NCBI RefSeq assembly: GCF_002873395.1
Contig: NZ_MCUV01000008.1
Span: forward strand, 37,586-101,585
Direction of reading: 5' to 3'
From: Vibrio sp. 10N.286.49.B3
GTDB taxonomy: Bacteria > Pseudomonadota > Gammaproteobacteria > Enterobacterales > Vibrionaceae
Length of the DNA: 64,000 nucleotides
Both the position numbers and the translations under genes were made by a program. Below the pieces are notes generated by a model. The model did no database searches and was not told the origin of the DNA. It saw only the letters and a program-made list of their open reading frames with translations. Within the stretch, counting starts at the first letter, position 1. Each line of letters starts with the position of its first letter. Below are positions 34,840-43,942 of the stretch, piece by piece.

Positions 34840-35379
34840 CTAAATGTGTTGTGTGATCACCAAACGATTCACGGACGCTTTGATTTTTTCAACGGATTTA
34901 GGGTGAGTTAAATATATCTCACTTAATCCATGTCCCATATAATCGGATGAACTTGGGGCTATGGGCGTGTTCGGTAGCGGTACTGTTCCTGTCCCGGTAA
35001 AGTTTAAGCCGTTAATGACTAGGTCTGATGTTGATAAAATGTAATCACTATCAGGGCTTAAGGTTGGTGAGGCCGGTGCGATATGAAGAACATGAATGTT
35101 ATTTGCATCATACCCCGATTGAGAGGCGACGTAGTCGTATGATTTGTTCACCCATAAATTGCCTTGAGAGTGGGCAATATAAATCAGCTTTTTGCCTTTC
35201 CATGTATTGGGTGATGCCAAGGGTAGACTTTATTTTCTGTTGACCAAGCAAAGCTTGTCTTTGTGATGTTGCTACGCCATTAAAAAACAATAGTGTAACC
35301 TTCAATTTTGCATCTATTGGCGTGAGCATTCGTTACCCACAGCAGAGCAATGAGCCATACACTAGATCATTTATTCACA
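34840..35379 (-). pseudogene. Decayed secreted alpha/beta-hydrolase gene
   Basis: On the minus strand a GTG at 35379 opens a good signal peptide, but codon 4 is TGA. Reading through it gives SSVWLIALLWVTNAHA. The frame then shifts at a six-base A run (35282-35287 plus strand, T on the sense strand); removing one base gives the expected YTIVFNGVATSQ. A further shift near 35215 joins to the downstream frame with the serine nucleophile elbow in IYIAHSQGN and an LPNTPIAPSSSDYMGH region. The stretch between the N-terminal strand and the elbow is also shorter than expected. With three or more lesions it is almost certainly non-functional, though raw-read errors in homopolymers should be kept in mind. 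Confidence 0.75.
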
Positions 35380-35382
35380 ATA

Positions 35383-35942
35383 TTACGCCTCCGCTGGAAG
35401 GGATACACTGTACGCCCCATCTTGTAAGCGATTGTATGACAAAAAATGCATAGTACGGGCTTTGGTGTTGTAGGTCAGTGCCCTTAGTGTTTTTGAGGTG
35501 TTTATATTGTCATCGATATCGATACCAACAAATTTTTTACAGGCAAGGACTTTTTCATATTCATCGCCCATCCGCCATGCTTTCACCACGTTTTCATCAC
35601 TGTCGTCATTCCAGTCATGATACAAGTTTATTTGGAATTGGCGAGCATTTTGCTTTATTGCATTGCGCACCGGATCGGTGACTTCCAAAAGATTGATGAA
35701 ATTTTCAATGTCGTCACGTATGCCGTCGTTATTTTCATCCGGCCCTGTTAGTGAATCGCTGCGGTCAAGGGTGTGTTCGAATCGGTCATACAGCACTTTA
35801 AATTGGTCATCAATGGTAGGTTGCTGTTTGAGAGTTTGAGTTAATTTCGATGTATCAGTTGGCGTTGATGGTGCTGACTCTGAGTTGGAAGTTTTGCATC
35901 CAGAAAGGGTAAAATAAATAAACTGACGATTATTTGTTTCAT
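35383..35942 (-). pseudogene. Lipoprotein gene with frameshift in the signal peptide
   Basis: The ATG at 35942 starts MKQIIVSLFI, then one base is missing in a T-rich run. In the shifted frame follow TLSGCKTSNSESAPS (a lipobox cysteine) and about 170 residues with a calcium-type DENNDGIRDDIENF segment. The gene is the upstream partner of the broken hydrolase (4 nt gap). The downstream frame could only be translated from an internal ATG, which would lose the export signal. Both partners being broken suggests a whole operon losing function. Confidence 0.7.
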
Positions 35943-36095
35943 TTTAGTTTCCGGCAAATTTTTGACACCATCAATTATTCATTAGTTCGGATAAAATGCA
36001 ATAATAACCATCAATTAGAACAGTATTTGTTGTGCCTAGATAGCCAGACAGTACATTTTTACTTATCGCGCTAGCTCCCTTCTATTCACTTTGCA

Positions 36096-36131
36096 ATACC
36101 TGTCGTTATCCATGATTTACTAATTTAGTAA
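36096..36131 (+). repeat. Right copy of the imperfect direct repeat of about 40 bp
   Basis: AATACCTGTCGTTATCCAT followed by GATTTACTAATTTAGTA, in the same orientation as the copy at 30640. It marks the right edge of the lipoprotein/decayed-operon segment. Confidence 0.6.
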
Positions 36132-36297
36132 AATTGCTGGCTCACTTTCTGCCCAGAAACTTGTTTCATCTGATCACCTCTAACTAAGTTACCCACTACA
36201 GTATATAGAGCACATACCCATTATATTATTGCATTAGGCTGGCTCGCAGTGCTTGTTGCTTATCGTTAACTATCATCTTCAATTGTTCTCAATATGC

Positions 36298-36329
36298 TTG
36301 ACCTGCCTCCTACACATAGGTTTTAAGCT
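36298..36329 (+). promoter_or_regulatory. Candidate CueR-type copper promoter
   Basis: A -35 TTGACC and -10 TAAGCT are separated by a long spacer of 20 bp, and the spacer carries ACCT...AGGT dyad ends. Over-long spacers with this dyad are typical of MerR-family promoters such as CueR-regulated copA. Confidence 0.45.
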
Positions 36330-36534
36330 ACGGCTAACACATCATTGATGACGAATTGAAGGGGATTATTAGTTGCTGTAACAAAACCTCGAACGATAGG
36401 AGTAGTGCTCCTAAATTGTTGCTTAAACTGTTTATAGGGCTATTTGTTATTATACCTTTAATCGTTTTTAATTTTGGGTAGCGACACAAAACTAAAAAAG
36501 TTTTATATGCACTGAATCTTGAGAGGAATTGGGT

Positions 36535-36723
36535 ATGTTGACCGATAAAATTGCAGAAACAAAGCAAAAGACCGAAGAGCATCCAAGTCATTTAGCTACC
36601 ATGGAAGCGACTTACACTGAGTGGGGTGAAAAACCGGATATGGTACCCAACGGAAAAGCACTGTGTTGCTTAATTGAGGATTGGTCTGAAAAGCACCATC
36701 AAGAATTACCCGAGGAAAACTAA
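36535..36723 (+). CDS. 63-residue conserved-looking protein in the copper operon
   Basis: A small soluble, acidic protein starting MLTDKIAETKQKTEEHPS, with a GAGAGGAA ribosome site 7 nt upstream. It has a central EATYTEWGEKPDMVPNG segment and a Cys pair in ALCCLIEDW. No signal peptide or membrane helix is visible. Its stop is one base before the copA ATG, so the two are surely co-transcribed and translationally coupled. The Cys pair could contact copper, but it is not the CxxC of CopZ chaperones. Family not recognised. Confidence 0.65.
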   Translation: MLTDKIAETKQKTEEHPSHLATMEATYTEWGEKPDMVPNGKALCCLIEDWSEKHHQELPEEN

Positions 36724-36724
36724 A

Positions 36725-39448
36725 ATGAACATAAAACAGTATTCCTTGAGACTAAATGGTATCAACTGTGGTCGATGTGTCGCTAAAATTGTAGATGGGC
36801 TGCGTGAAAGCGATCCAGGTGTCTCGTTCACTATTAATGATACGAAAAATAGAGCAGAGATGATTACCACATTGTTGCCAGAGAAAGCGATAGCAGTCAT
36901 TCAACAGTTAGGTTATTCAGCTTCAATTAGCACGCTGCAAGATTATAGTACATCGGTATCGAATGTTACTTGCCAACACTGTGTGGATAAAATCACTACA
37001 GCGATAGGTAAACTAGATGGTGCTGCTGAAGTGGCTGTTGATCTAGAAAAGCATACACTGGCTGTGACTACTAGTTTGACTGGGGATGAGATTGAAAGTG
37101 TTTTGGTCGATCTAGGTTATAGCGCTAAGGCTGATGACACACAACCACAAACTAATGACGTTACCGAGTTGAATAAGGTGCATAAAACACAATCGTTGGA
37201 AGTCAGTATTGAGCTGTCATTAATCGGTGTCACTTGTGCAAGTTGTGTTAATACGATTGAAAAATCCCTGTTATCAGTGTCAGGTATTGACTCTGTTGAC
37301 GTGAACTTTGCAAATCGCACCGCGAGGGTGGTTTCAGGTCTGCCGGCCAGTGTATTGATTGAAGCCATCCAAGAGGTAGGATATGACGCCGAGGCGATTG
37401 TTGATCAGGCGGTGGCAAACGATATAAAAGAAGAGCGAGAGGCTGAGGAATATCGCTTCAAGGTAAAACAAAGCATTATAGGCCTTGGACTTGGTGTACC
37501 TTTGATGATGTATGGTCTGTTTGGTGGACCAATGAACGTGAACACACAGTCTGAGCAGTTGCTATGGCTTGTGGTTGGGCTAGTGACCTTTTTCATTTTA
37601 GTCCGTGCGGGTAAGCACTTTTTTATCGGCGCTTGGAAGGCTTTTCTCAATCGTAATGCGAACATGGATACGCTGATAGCGCTTGGAACAGGCACGGCAT
37701 GGTTATACTCATTGGTGGTCGTATTGGGACCGCAGTGGCTCCCGGAAAGTGCAAGACACCTCTATTTTGAAGCAACCGCTATGATCATTGGTTTAATCAA
37801 CTTAGGTCAGGCACTTGAGTTAAAGGCACGAGGTCAAACCTCACAGGCTATCAAGCGTTTACTTTATTTGAAAGTTAAAACCGCCATTGTGATTCGTCAT
37901 GGCAAAGAGATCGCCTTGCCGATTGAACAAGTCATTGCAGGGGACCTGATTAGGATTAGAGCGGGTGATAAAGTACCGGTAGATGGCGTGATTACTCAGG
38001 GTGGGACAACGATTGATGAATCAATGCTCACAGGGGAGCCGATTCCTGTTGTGAAACAGGTTGGAAGCTCTGTTTCTGCGGGGACGATTAATGACCAAGG
38101 TAGTTTTGTTTTCAAGGCGCAGAAAGTAGGTAGTGATACCGTCCTTGCTCAGATTATAGCGATGGTATCGAAAGCACAAAACTCAAAGCCACCAATTAGC
38201 CATCTTGCAGATAGAGTGTCATCAGTATTTGTCCCGATCGTGATGATTCTGTCTATTCTCACAGCGTTGGCTTGGTATAACTTTGGTCCTCAGCCCTCAT
38301 TGGTTTATATGATTGTTGCGAGCACGTCGGTGTTGATCATCGCATGCCCTTGTGCACTAGGACTCGCAACGCCGATTTCAACCATGATTGGTGTCGGCAA
38401 AGCCGCTGAGTTTGGTGGGTTAATCCGTAATGGTGAAGCGTTACAAAGAGCTAGTGAGTTGGATGTCGTCGTGTTGGATAAGACTGGAACGATTACTCAA
38501 GGCAGGCCGGAAGTGACAAATTTTGTTTCGCTATCAAATGACTCCGATCTTCTGCCTATTGTGAGTGCATTAGAGAAAGGCTCGAATCACCCTCTTGCCA
38601 AAGCATTAATGACATTTGCTCAAAAAGAAGCGTGTGACGATGATAGCCTACCTGAAGTTTCAGACTTTGAGTCATTAACTGGACTAGGTGTCAAAGCTCA
38701 ATATGCAGGTCAACGAGTGTTACTCGGCAATTGCAAGCTGATGAGCCAGTTTGAGATTAATATTGAACTGGTAATAGCACACGCTTCGAAGTGGGAGCGA
38801 GAGGCGAACACTGTTGTGTATTTTGCGATAGATGACCAAGTACAGGCGCTGTTCGGCATTAGTGACCCAGTTAGAGATGATGCTCACAGTGCGATAAGTC
38901 GTTTCCATCAGCAAGGTATTTATGTAGTGATGCTAACGGGTGATAACCACAACACAGCGAAGGCGGTAGCATCGCTGGTAAATGTGGATCAATATCACGC
39001 TGAGTTGATGCCTGAGGATAAGTTACACTGGATTAAACAGTTGCAAGCGGAAGGGCATATTGTCGGTATGGTTGGTGATGGTATTAATGATGCACCAGCA
39101 CTCGCACAATCAGACGTTGGCTTTGCTATTGGAAGCGGTACGGATGTCGCGATTGAAAGCGCCGATATTACCTTGATGCGCAGCTCACTCCACGGAATCT
39201 CTGATGTGATTGAGATAAGTAGTGCCACAATGAAGAACATTAAGCAGAATTTATGGGGGGCATTTATCTATAACAGCTTAGGTATCCCAGTAGCAGCAGG
39301 GCTTCTGTTTCCGTTCACTGGTTGGCTATTGAGCCCTATTATTGCTGGAGCAGCGATGTCACTGTCTTCTGTTACGGTTGTTACAAACGCTAATCGCCTG
39401 CGCTTATATACACCGGTTTCAGCCCCTATAATCAACGAGGAGCAATAA
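36725..39448 (+). CDS. copA: Copper-exporting P1B-type ATPase
   Basis: A 907-residue Cu(I) efflux ATPase. It has three N-terminal HMA domains, a high number: the first has CGRC (15-18), the second CQHC (83-86), the third the canonical GVTCASC (171-174). The membrane copper site is CPC (about 540-542, ACPCALGLAT), the phospho-acceptor is D585 in DKTGT, and the hinge TGDNHNTA and GDGINDAPAL are present. I start at 36725, as the open frame upstream overlaps the preceding gene. It pumps copper to the periplasm. A microprotein gene follows one base after the stop with a strong ribosome site. Confidence 0.95.
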   Translation: MNIKQYSLRLNGINCGRCVAKIVDGLRESDPGVSFTINDTKNRAEMITTLLPEKAIAVIQQLGYSASISTLQDYSTSVSNVTCQHCVDKITTAIGKLDGAAEVAVDLEKHTLAVTTSLTGDEIESVLVDLGYSAKADDTQPQTNDVTELNKVHKTQSLEVSIELSLIGVTCASCVNTIEKSLLSVSGIDSVDVNFANRTARVVSGLPASVLIEAIQEVGYDAEAIVDQAVANDIKEEREAEEYRFKVKQSIIGLGLGVPLMMYGLFGGPMNVNTQSEQLLWLVVGLVTFFILVRAGKHFFIGAWKAFLNRNANMDTLIALGTGTAWLYSLVVVLGPQWLPESARHLYFEATAMIIGLINLGQALELKARGQTSQAIKRLLYLKVKTAIVIRHGKEIALPIEQVIAGDLIRIRAGDKVPVDGVITQGGTTIDESMLTGEPIPVVKQVGSSVSAGTINDQGSFVFKAQKVGSDTVLAQIIAMVSKAQNSKPPISHLADRVSSVFVPIVMILSILTALAWYNFGPQPSLVYMIVASTSVLIIACPCALGLATPISTMIGVGKAAEFGGLIRNGEALQRASELDVVVLDKTGTITQGRPEVTNFVSLSNDSDLLPIVSALEKGSNHPLAKALMTFAQKEACDDDSLPEVSDFESLTGLGVKAQYAGQRVLLGNCKLMSQFEINIELVIAHASKWEREANTVVYFAIDDQVQALFGISDPVRDDAHSAISRFHQQGIYVVMLTGDNHNTAKAVASLVNVDQYHAELMPEDKLHWIKQLQAEGHIVGMVGDGINDAPALAQSDVGFAIGSGTDVAIESADITLMRSSLHGISDVIEISSATMKNIKQNLWGAFIYNSLGIPVAAGLLFPFTGWLLSPIIAGAAMSLSSVTVVTNANRLRLYTPVSAPIINEEQ

Positions 39449-39449
39449 A

Positions 39450-39524
39450 ATGTTAGTCAATATTTTGGGTTTTACAGCGATAGCGTTTATAGCTTGGTGG
39501 TTTTGGGGTAAGAAAAACCAGTAA
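39450..39524 (+). CDS. 24-residue membrane microprotein after copA
   Basis: MLVNILGFTAIAFIAWWFWGKKNQ: one hydrophobic helix with an aromatic WWFW end and a basic tail, as in single-span bacterial microproteins. The ATG is one base after the copA stop, and AGGAG lies 8-12 nt upstream inside the copA 3' end, so coupling is very likely. Similar anchors head cupredoxin-domain proteins found beside copA in other gammaproteobacteria; here only the anchor remains. It may be a CopA accessory peptide or the relic of such a protein. Confidence 0.6.
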   Translation: MLVNILGFTAIAFIAWWFWGKKNQ

Positions 39525-39627
39525 ATAGCTATAAAGTAACAGGCAAATAATCACAAATGGCTAAGATATCTTTTAGGGTAGAGATTTCATTTATAGCTTA
39601 TTTTACCTCCAACGTAAGTGAGTAAGT

Positions 39628-40311
39628 ATGAATACATCATCGCACAGTGCAATCATTGCAGGTAGCACCGGCCTTATTGGTAAAGCACTGACTCAGGTGC
39701 TGATTAGCAATAAAGGTATATCTCATATTTATGCACTTAGCCGCCGTCCTCTGGGCGTTTCGTCAAGTAAACTGAGCGTTTTAGAGCATCCAAATTTAGA
39801 TATCCCACCATTTAAGCCAGATGACACGTTGCCTAAATTAGGGTTTATCTGTTTAGGTACAACTCGTAAGCAAGCAGGTTCTAAAGCGGCGCTTGAAAAA
39901 ATAGACTTAGATTTGGTCGTCAAGGTAGCAAAACAAATGGCAGAATCAGGCGTTAGAAAGCTTGCTGTTGTCTCATCTTTAGGTGCGAACCCAAAATCCT
40001 TTTCCCACTACATGCGCTGCAAAGGTAAAATGGAAGAGGAACTAGAGGCGATCGGTTTTGAGCACATTACCTTTATGCACCCAGGTCCACTGGTAGGTGA
40101 AAGAGAAAATACACGAGTCGATGAGATTCTAATACAACGAGTTATCGGGGCTATTCAGCCAGTGATGCGTGGGAAGTTACGTAACTACATCCCTATTTCA
40201 GATCGAGAGGTCGCGGTGGCAATGAACCAAGTTATGTCGAAAGAAGCAATAAGTTGTGTTGAACGATTGAACAGTGTGCAGATCCGACAGATCGCTAAAA
40301 CAAGCGGTTAA
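39628..40311 (+). CDS. NAD(P)-binding epimerase-like protein (HTATIP2/atypical SDR)
   Basis: A 227-residue Rossmann-fold protein. The cofactor motif is AGSTGLIGKAL (near 11-21) with RRP following the second strand. ICLGTT, VSSLGANPKSFSHYMRCKGKMEEEL (in parts, with Y and K spaced as in SDRs) and HPGPLVGERENTR match atypical SDRs of the HTATIP2/YbjT group. The substrate is not evident; such proteins often act on quinones or small carbonyls, or are redox sensors. It stands alone between the copper operon and the LacI gene. Confidence 0.8.
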   Translation: MNTSSHSAIIAGSTGLIGKALTQVLISNKGISHIYALSRRPLGVSSSKLSVLEHPNLDIPPFKPDDTLPKLGFICLGTTRKQAGSKAALEKIDLDLVVKVAKQMAESGVRKLAVVSSLGANPKSFSHYMRCKGKMEEELEAIGFEHITFMHPGPLVGERENTRVDEILIQRVIGAIQPVMRGKLRNYIPISDREVAVAMNQVMSKEAISCVERLNSVQIRQIAKTSG

Positions 40312-40360
40312 ACCCGTCAACGTGTCATGTCACCAGGTGAATCGTAACATTGTGCGACCT

Positions 40361-41437
40361 CTATTCTGGAAGTCGTGCTTCTATTTTTCTTAATAGTTGC
40401 TGGATTTCTTGCTTGCTGTAACTTCCTGTTTGCTTTGGAGCACTGCTTCTTCTGATGATCAATTCAACTGGAATTCGAGTCTGGTTTAATGGCACTTCAT
40501 TGCTAGGATCTTGGTTCTTTAGCTCAATGGCTTGAATCACGGCCTGTTCCCCAATAGCTGTAAAATCTTGTTTAATCGTCGTTAATGGCGGGTTAAAATA
40601 GGCACTGTCGTTAATATCATCAAAGCCAGCCACCGCAACTTGTTCAGGTACTTTTATCTGCAATTCATCCAGCGCCCGTAGCGCACCAAGTGCCATTTGA
40701 TCACTGGCGACGACGACCGCATCAAACTCTAACTGTTTGCCGAACGCTTCTCGCACTGCTAAGTAGCCGCTGCTAGCTTGCCAATCCCCTTGATATTGAA
40801 AAATTGATTGCTTACAAGCGGCCGTGATTTCTTGCTGCCAACTTGCTAAGCGAATTTTTGAAGCGCTCGATTCTTCAGGTCCGGTGATTAATAAAAACTG
40901 CTCACGATCGGTTTCAATGAGGTGCTTGATGACATCTGCGGCTCCCTGTGCATGCTCCCCATGTACGTAATGAACAGAAGTGGCATCCGGAACATCAATA
41001 AAGATCAGGTGTAAGCTTGGGAACTGATCAACTAATGTCACCGCATCATGAGTTGTTAATGGTACGTTGAGGATTACGCAGTCTACCTGCTGAGCAATCA
41101 GTTCTCGCATTGAAACTTGAATACTATTTAGCCCAGGTTCAGACACAATAGAAAATGCGGTCCCAAAATTGAGTTCATGGGCTTTTCTTCTTACCCCATT
41201 GGCAATCAGCGCCGCCCCATGCAATGCCATATCAAGTGTGATTAAGCCAATATTGGTCGACTTAGCACGACTAAGCATTTGTGCACCTTTATTAGGTATG
41301 TAACCAAGTTTTTTGATTGCTTGATTGACCTTCGTGCGGGTGGACTCTGCCACACTCTCTGAGCCATTTGTAACACGAGATACGGTTTGGGTTGAGACGC
41401 CTGCCAATTTTGCAACATCTTTGAAGGTTACACTCAT
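40361..41437 (-). CDS. LacI-family repressor, probably of the alpha-galactosidase operon
   Basis: A 358-residue LacI/GalR regulator. The N-terminal HTH and hinge are FKDVAKLAGVSTQTVSRV and YIPNKGAQMLSRAKS. The periplasmic-binding-protein-like core contains GPEESSASKIRLASW, VVASDQMALGALRAL and VAGFDDINDSAYFNPPLTT. It is transcribed away from the GH36 gene. Three palindromic sites of the form TGTTNNCGAAAACA lie in the gap, with the CG centre typical of LacI operators. It presumably releases them on binding melibiose, raffinose or galactose. Confidence 0.92.
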   Translation of the reverse strand: MSVTFKDVAKLAGVSTQTVSRVTNGSESVAESTRTKVNQAIKKLGYIPNKGAQMLSRAKSTNIGLITLDMALHGAALIANGVRRKAHELNFGTAFSIVSEPGLNSIQVSMRELIAQQVDCVILNVPLTTHDAVTLVDQFPSLHLIFIDVPDATSVHYVHGEHAQGAADVIKHLIETDREQFLLITGPEESSASKIRLASWQQEITAACKQSIFQYQGDWQASSGYLAVREAFGKQLEFDAVVVASDQMALGALRALDELQIKVPEQVAVAGFDDINDSAYFNPPLTTIKQDFTAIGEQAVIQAIELKNQDPSNEVPLNQTRIPVELIIRRSSAPKQTGSYSKQEIQQLLRKIEARLPE

Positions 41438-41517
41438 GCTTCACTCCATCAAGAAACTCCGTATGGAAGTATAGTAACCAAAACTTCCTGATATAACCGT
41501 GCTAAACCTCAAAAATT

Positions 41518-41531
41518 TGTTGGCGAAAACA
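41518..41531. promoter_or_regulatory. LacI-type operator O1
   Basis: TGTTGGCGAAAACA. Its centre is 22 bp from that of O2, so two repressor dimers could bind side by side near the lacI-type gene's own promoter. Confidence 0.6.
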
Positions 41532-41539
41532 TTAAAAAA

Positions 41540-41553
41540 TGTTCACGAAAACA
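41540..41553. promoter_or_regulatory. LacI-type operator O2
   Basis: TGTTCACGAAAACA, a close match to O3. It lies 120 bp (centre to centre) from O3, a spacing that allows DNA looping. Confidence 0.65.
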
Positions 41554-41659
41554 GTCGATCTAAGCCATATTTTTGACTCTTTAAAGCTTGTTTTGATCAC
41601 ACTTTATGGCAGGTAAGCTATTAAGAACAGCCTATTTAAGCAAACTATGTATTAAGCGT

Positions 41660-41673
41660 TGTTTACGAAAACA
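41660..41673. promoter_or_regulatory. LacI-type operator O3
   Basis: TGTTTACGAAAACA, near-palindromic around CG, 30 bp upstream of the alpha-galactosidase start. It would block its promoter directly. Confidence 0.7.
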
Positions 41674-41702
41674 ATATTACAAAAATAAATAATGAGTTTG
41701 CT

Positions 41703-43820
41703 ATGACTAAGTTTGTTCATCTACAAAGTAAAAACCACAGCTTGATCATCAAAACAGATCGAGTACCAGAGATCCTACACTGGGGTGCGAAGATCGCTCA
41801 AATTGATGAGGACCTGCTTTTATCAACAGAAAGGCCAATTTCTCAGGCCCGTCTTGATGTTGATGTACCACTATCACTGTGTCCTGAATTAGGTAGCGGT
41901 CACTTTAACGCTCCAGGTATTGAAGGTCATCGTCAAGGTTATGATTGGGCACCAGTATTCAAAACAGTATCAATCGATACAGAGATACAAGAGAATCAAG
42001 ATCAAAAAGTAAGCTTTGTACTTTTTGATGAAGTATCGCAACTTGAACTCACGGTTGAAGTAAAGCTTAACTACCTATCTGACGTAGTACAAAAGCGTGT
42101 TTCTGTGGTCAATAAAGGTGAAGAGGCTTACTTCCTAGGTAAACTTTCTTCAACGCTACCACTGCCTAATCATGCTGACGAGTTAATGACGTACCACGGT
42201 CGTTGGTGTCATGAGTTTCAAACTCAACGTCAAGCGTTTGAGCACGGTGGTTTTATGCAAGAGAACCGTCGTGGGCGTACCTCGCACGAGAATTTTCCTG
42301 GTATGTTTGCGGGTACACAAGGTTTTAGTGAACAACAAGGTATTGTTTGGGGTTTTCATTTAGGTTGGAGTGGTAATCACCAAATGCGTGCGGACGTACG
42401 TAGTGATGGTCGTCGTTTCGTTCAAGCTGGTGAGTTGCTGATTGCTGGTGAAGTCATTCTGTCTAATGGCGAAAGCTACACAACACCTTGGCTATATGGT
42501 GCATATAGCAAAACAGGTCTTAATGGCATCGCACAACGTTTCCAACAGTTTGTTCGCAATGAGATTGTTAACTTCCCTGTAGACAAGCCACGCCCTGTGC
42601 ACCTAAATACATGGGAAGGCATCTATTTTGATCATAAACCGGAATACATCATGCAGATGGCAAGCGAAGCCGCTGAGATGGGCGTTGAGCGTTTCATCAT
42701 TGATGATGGTTGGTTTATTGGTCGTGATGGAGAGCGTGCAGCACTTGGTGATTGGTACTTAGACGAAGTTAAATATCCCAATGGTCTAGAGCCTGTTATC
42801 AGCCATGTGAATAAGAAAGGCATGGAATTCGGTCTATGGGTTGAGCCTGAAATGGTCAGCCAAGATTCAAACCTATACCGTAATTACCCAGATTGGGTTC
42901 TTGGTCTACAAGGTTACCATCAACCATCAGGTCGTTGGCAATATGTGCTAGACCTACAAAATGATGACTGCTTTAACTACTTGTTTGAGCGACTAAGTGC
43001 ACTACTGGCAACTTATAATATCACTTACCTTAAATGGGACATGAACCGTGAATTGGTACAACCAGGTCACGAAGGTCGCCCTGCGGTGCACGGTCAAACG
43101 CAAGCGCTTTATCGTTTAGTCGATGAACTGAATAAAGCACACCCTGAAGTTGAAATCGAATCGTGTTCTTCAGGTGGTGGTCGTATTGATTTTGAAATTC
43201 TTAAACGTACACAACGCTTTTGGGCATCAGATTGTAACGATGCGCTAGAGCGTCAGTCTATCCAAAAAGGCATGAGCTACTTCTTCCCACCAGAAGTGAT
43301 GGGCGCACACATTGGTCCTTACGAATGTCACTCAACAAATCGTCGTCATGGTATCAATATGCGTGGTGTTACAGCGCTTGGTGGTCATATGGGGGTCGAA
43401 CTAGATCCTGTAAAAGAGTCGGCAGAAGAGAAACAGGCATTCTCTCGTTATATCGCTCTGCATAAGCAATATCGTCACCTCTTGCATAGTGGTCGCAGCT
43501 TCCGCATTGACCCTGCAGATAAAAATCAGAATATTTATGGTGTTGAAAACGATGATGAAATGCTGATCACAGTTTGTCAGCTTGCTATGCCTGGTCATGC
43601 GCTTCCATCACCACTACGTATTAGCTGTGCAGACGTAAATGCAAAATACCAAGTTAAATTAGTTGAAATGCCTCAGACCAGCTTCCAACTAATGAAGCAG
43701 CGCCCTCAGTGGTTAGGTAAAACCTTGACCCTAAGTGGTGATAACTTAGAAGAAATTGGCGTAACACTGCCTATTCTTGACCCAGAATCAGCACTTATCA
43801 TACACCTAAAAAAAATCTAG
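41703..43820 (+). CDS. GH36 alpha-galactosidase
   Basis: A 705-residue cytoplasmic alpha-galactosidase (no signal peptide) acting on melibiose, raffinose or other alpha-galactosides. It has an N-terminal beta-sandwich, then a TIM barrel with NTWEGIYFD, FIIDDGWF, GLWVEPEM, the nucleophile D446 in LKWDMNRE and the acid/base D510 in FWASDCNDALERQ, preceded by CSSGGGRID. All are family hallmarks. The length is typical (about 700-730). It is controlled by the LacI-type repressor encoded divergently and is followed by a sodium symporter gene likely to bring in its substrate. Confidence 0.95.
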   Translation: MTKFVHLQSKNHSLIIKTDRVPEILHWGAKIAQIDEDLLLSTERPISQARLDVDVPLSLCPELGSGHFNAPGIEGHRQGYDWAPVFKTVSIDTEIQENQDQKVSFVLFDEVSQLELTVEVKLNYLSDVVQKRVSVVNKGEEAYFLGKLSSTLPLPNHADELMTYHGRWCHEFQTQRQAFEHGGFMQENRRGRTSHENFPGMFAGTQGFSEQQGIVWGFHLGWSGNHQMRADVRSDGRRFVQAGELLIAGEVILSNGESYTTPWLYGAYSKTGLNGIAQRFQQFVRNEIVNFPVDKPRPVHLNTWEGIYFDHKPEYIMQMASEAAEMGVERFIIDDGWFIGRDGERAALGDWYLDEVKYPNGLEPVISHVNKKGMEFGLWVEPEMVSQDSNLYRNYPDWVLGLQGYHQPSGRWQYVLDLQNDDCFNYLFERLSALLATYNITYLKWDMNRELVQPGHEGRPAVHGQTQALYRLVDELNKAHPEVEIESCSSGGGRIDFEILKRTQRFWASDCNDALERQSIQKGMSYFFPPEVMGAHIGPYECHSTNRRHGINMRGVTALGGHMGVELDPVKESAEEKQAFSRYIALHKQYRHLLHSGRSFRIDPADKNQNIYGVENDDEMLITVCQLAMPGHALPSPLRISCADVNAKYQVKLVEMPQTSFQLMKQRPQWLGKTLTLSGDNLEEIGVTLPILDPESALIIHLKKI

Positions 43821-43942
43821 ATTTTATTCTTAATTAAGAAAATTAAAACAATAAAAGGTGAAGGCGTAATGCCCATCTTGCGTCACCCCTTTGCCTAAAA
43901 ATAGATATAAATCAATAAATCCAACATTTTAAGGACAAAAAT

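Larger units (their letters stand above)
35943..36534. other. Gene-free region upstream of the copper operon
   Basis: About 590 bp with the right copy of the direct repeat (36096-36131) and a MerR/CueR-like promoter (36298-36329). Between that promoter and the first gene lies an untranslated leader of about 200 nt. I see no gene here. Confidence 0.5.

Noticed and set aside
41586..41601. CRP site upstream of the alpha-galactosidase
   Set aside because: Only one half (GATCACA) is good; the other half does not match TGTGA at the correct distance.
43845..43900. Hairpin between the alpha-galactosidase and symporter genes
   Set aside because: The pairing (GGTGA/TCACC with CGTAA/TTGCG) has a bulge and no T run, so I do not call it a terminator.
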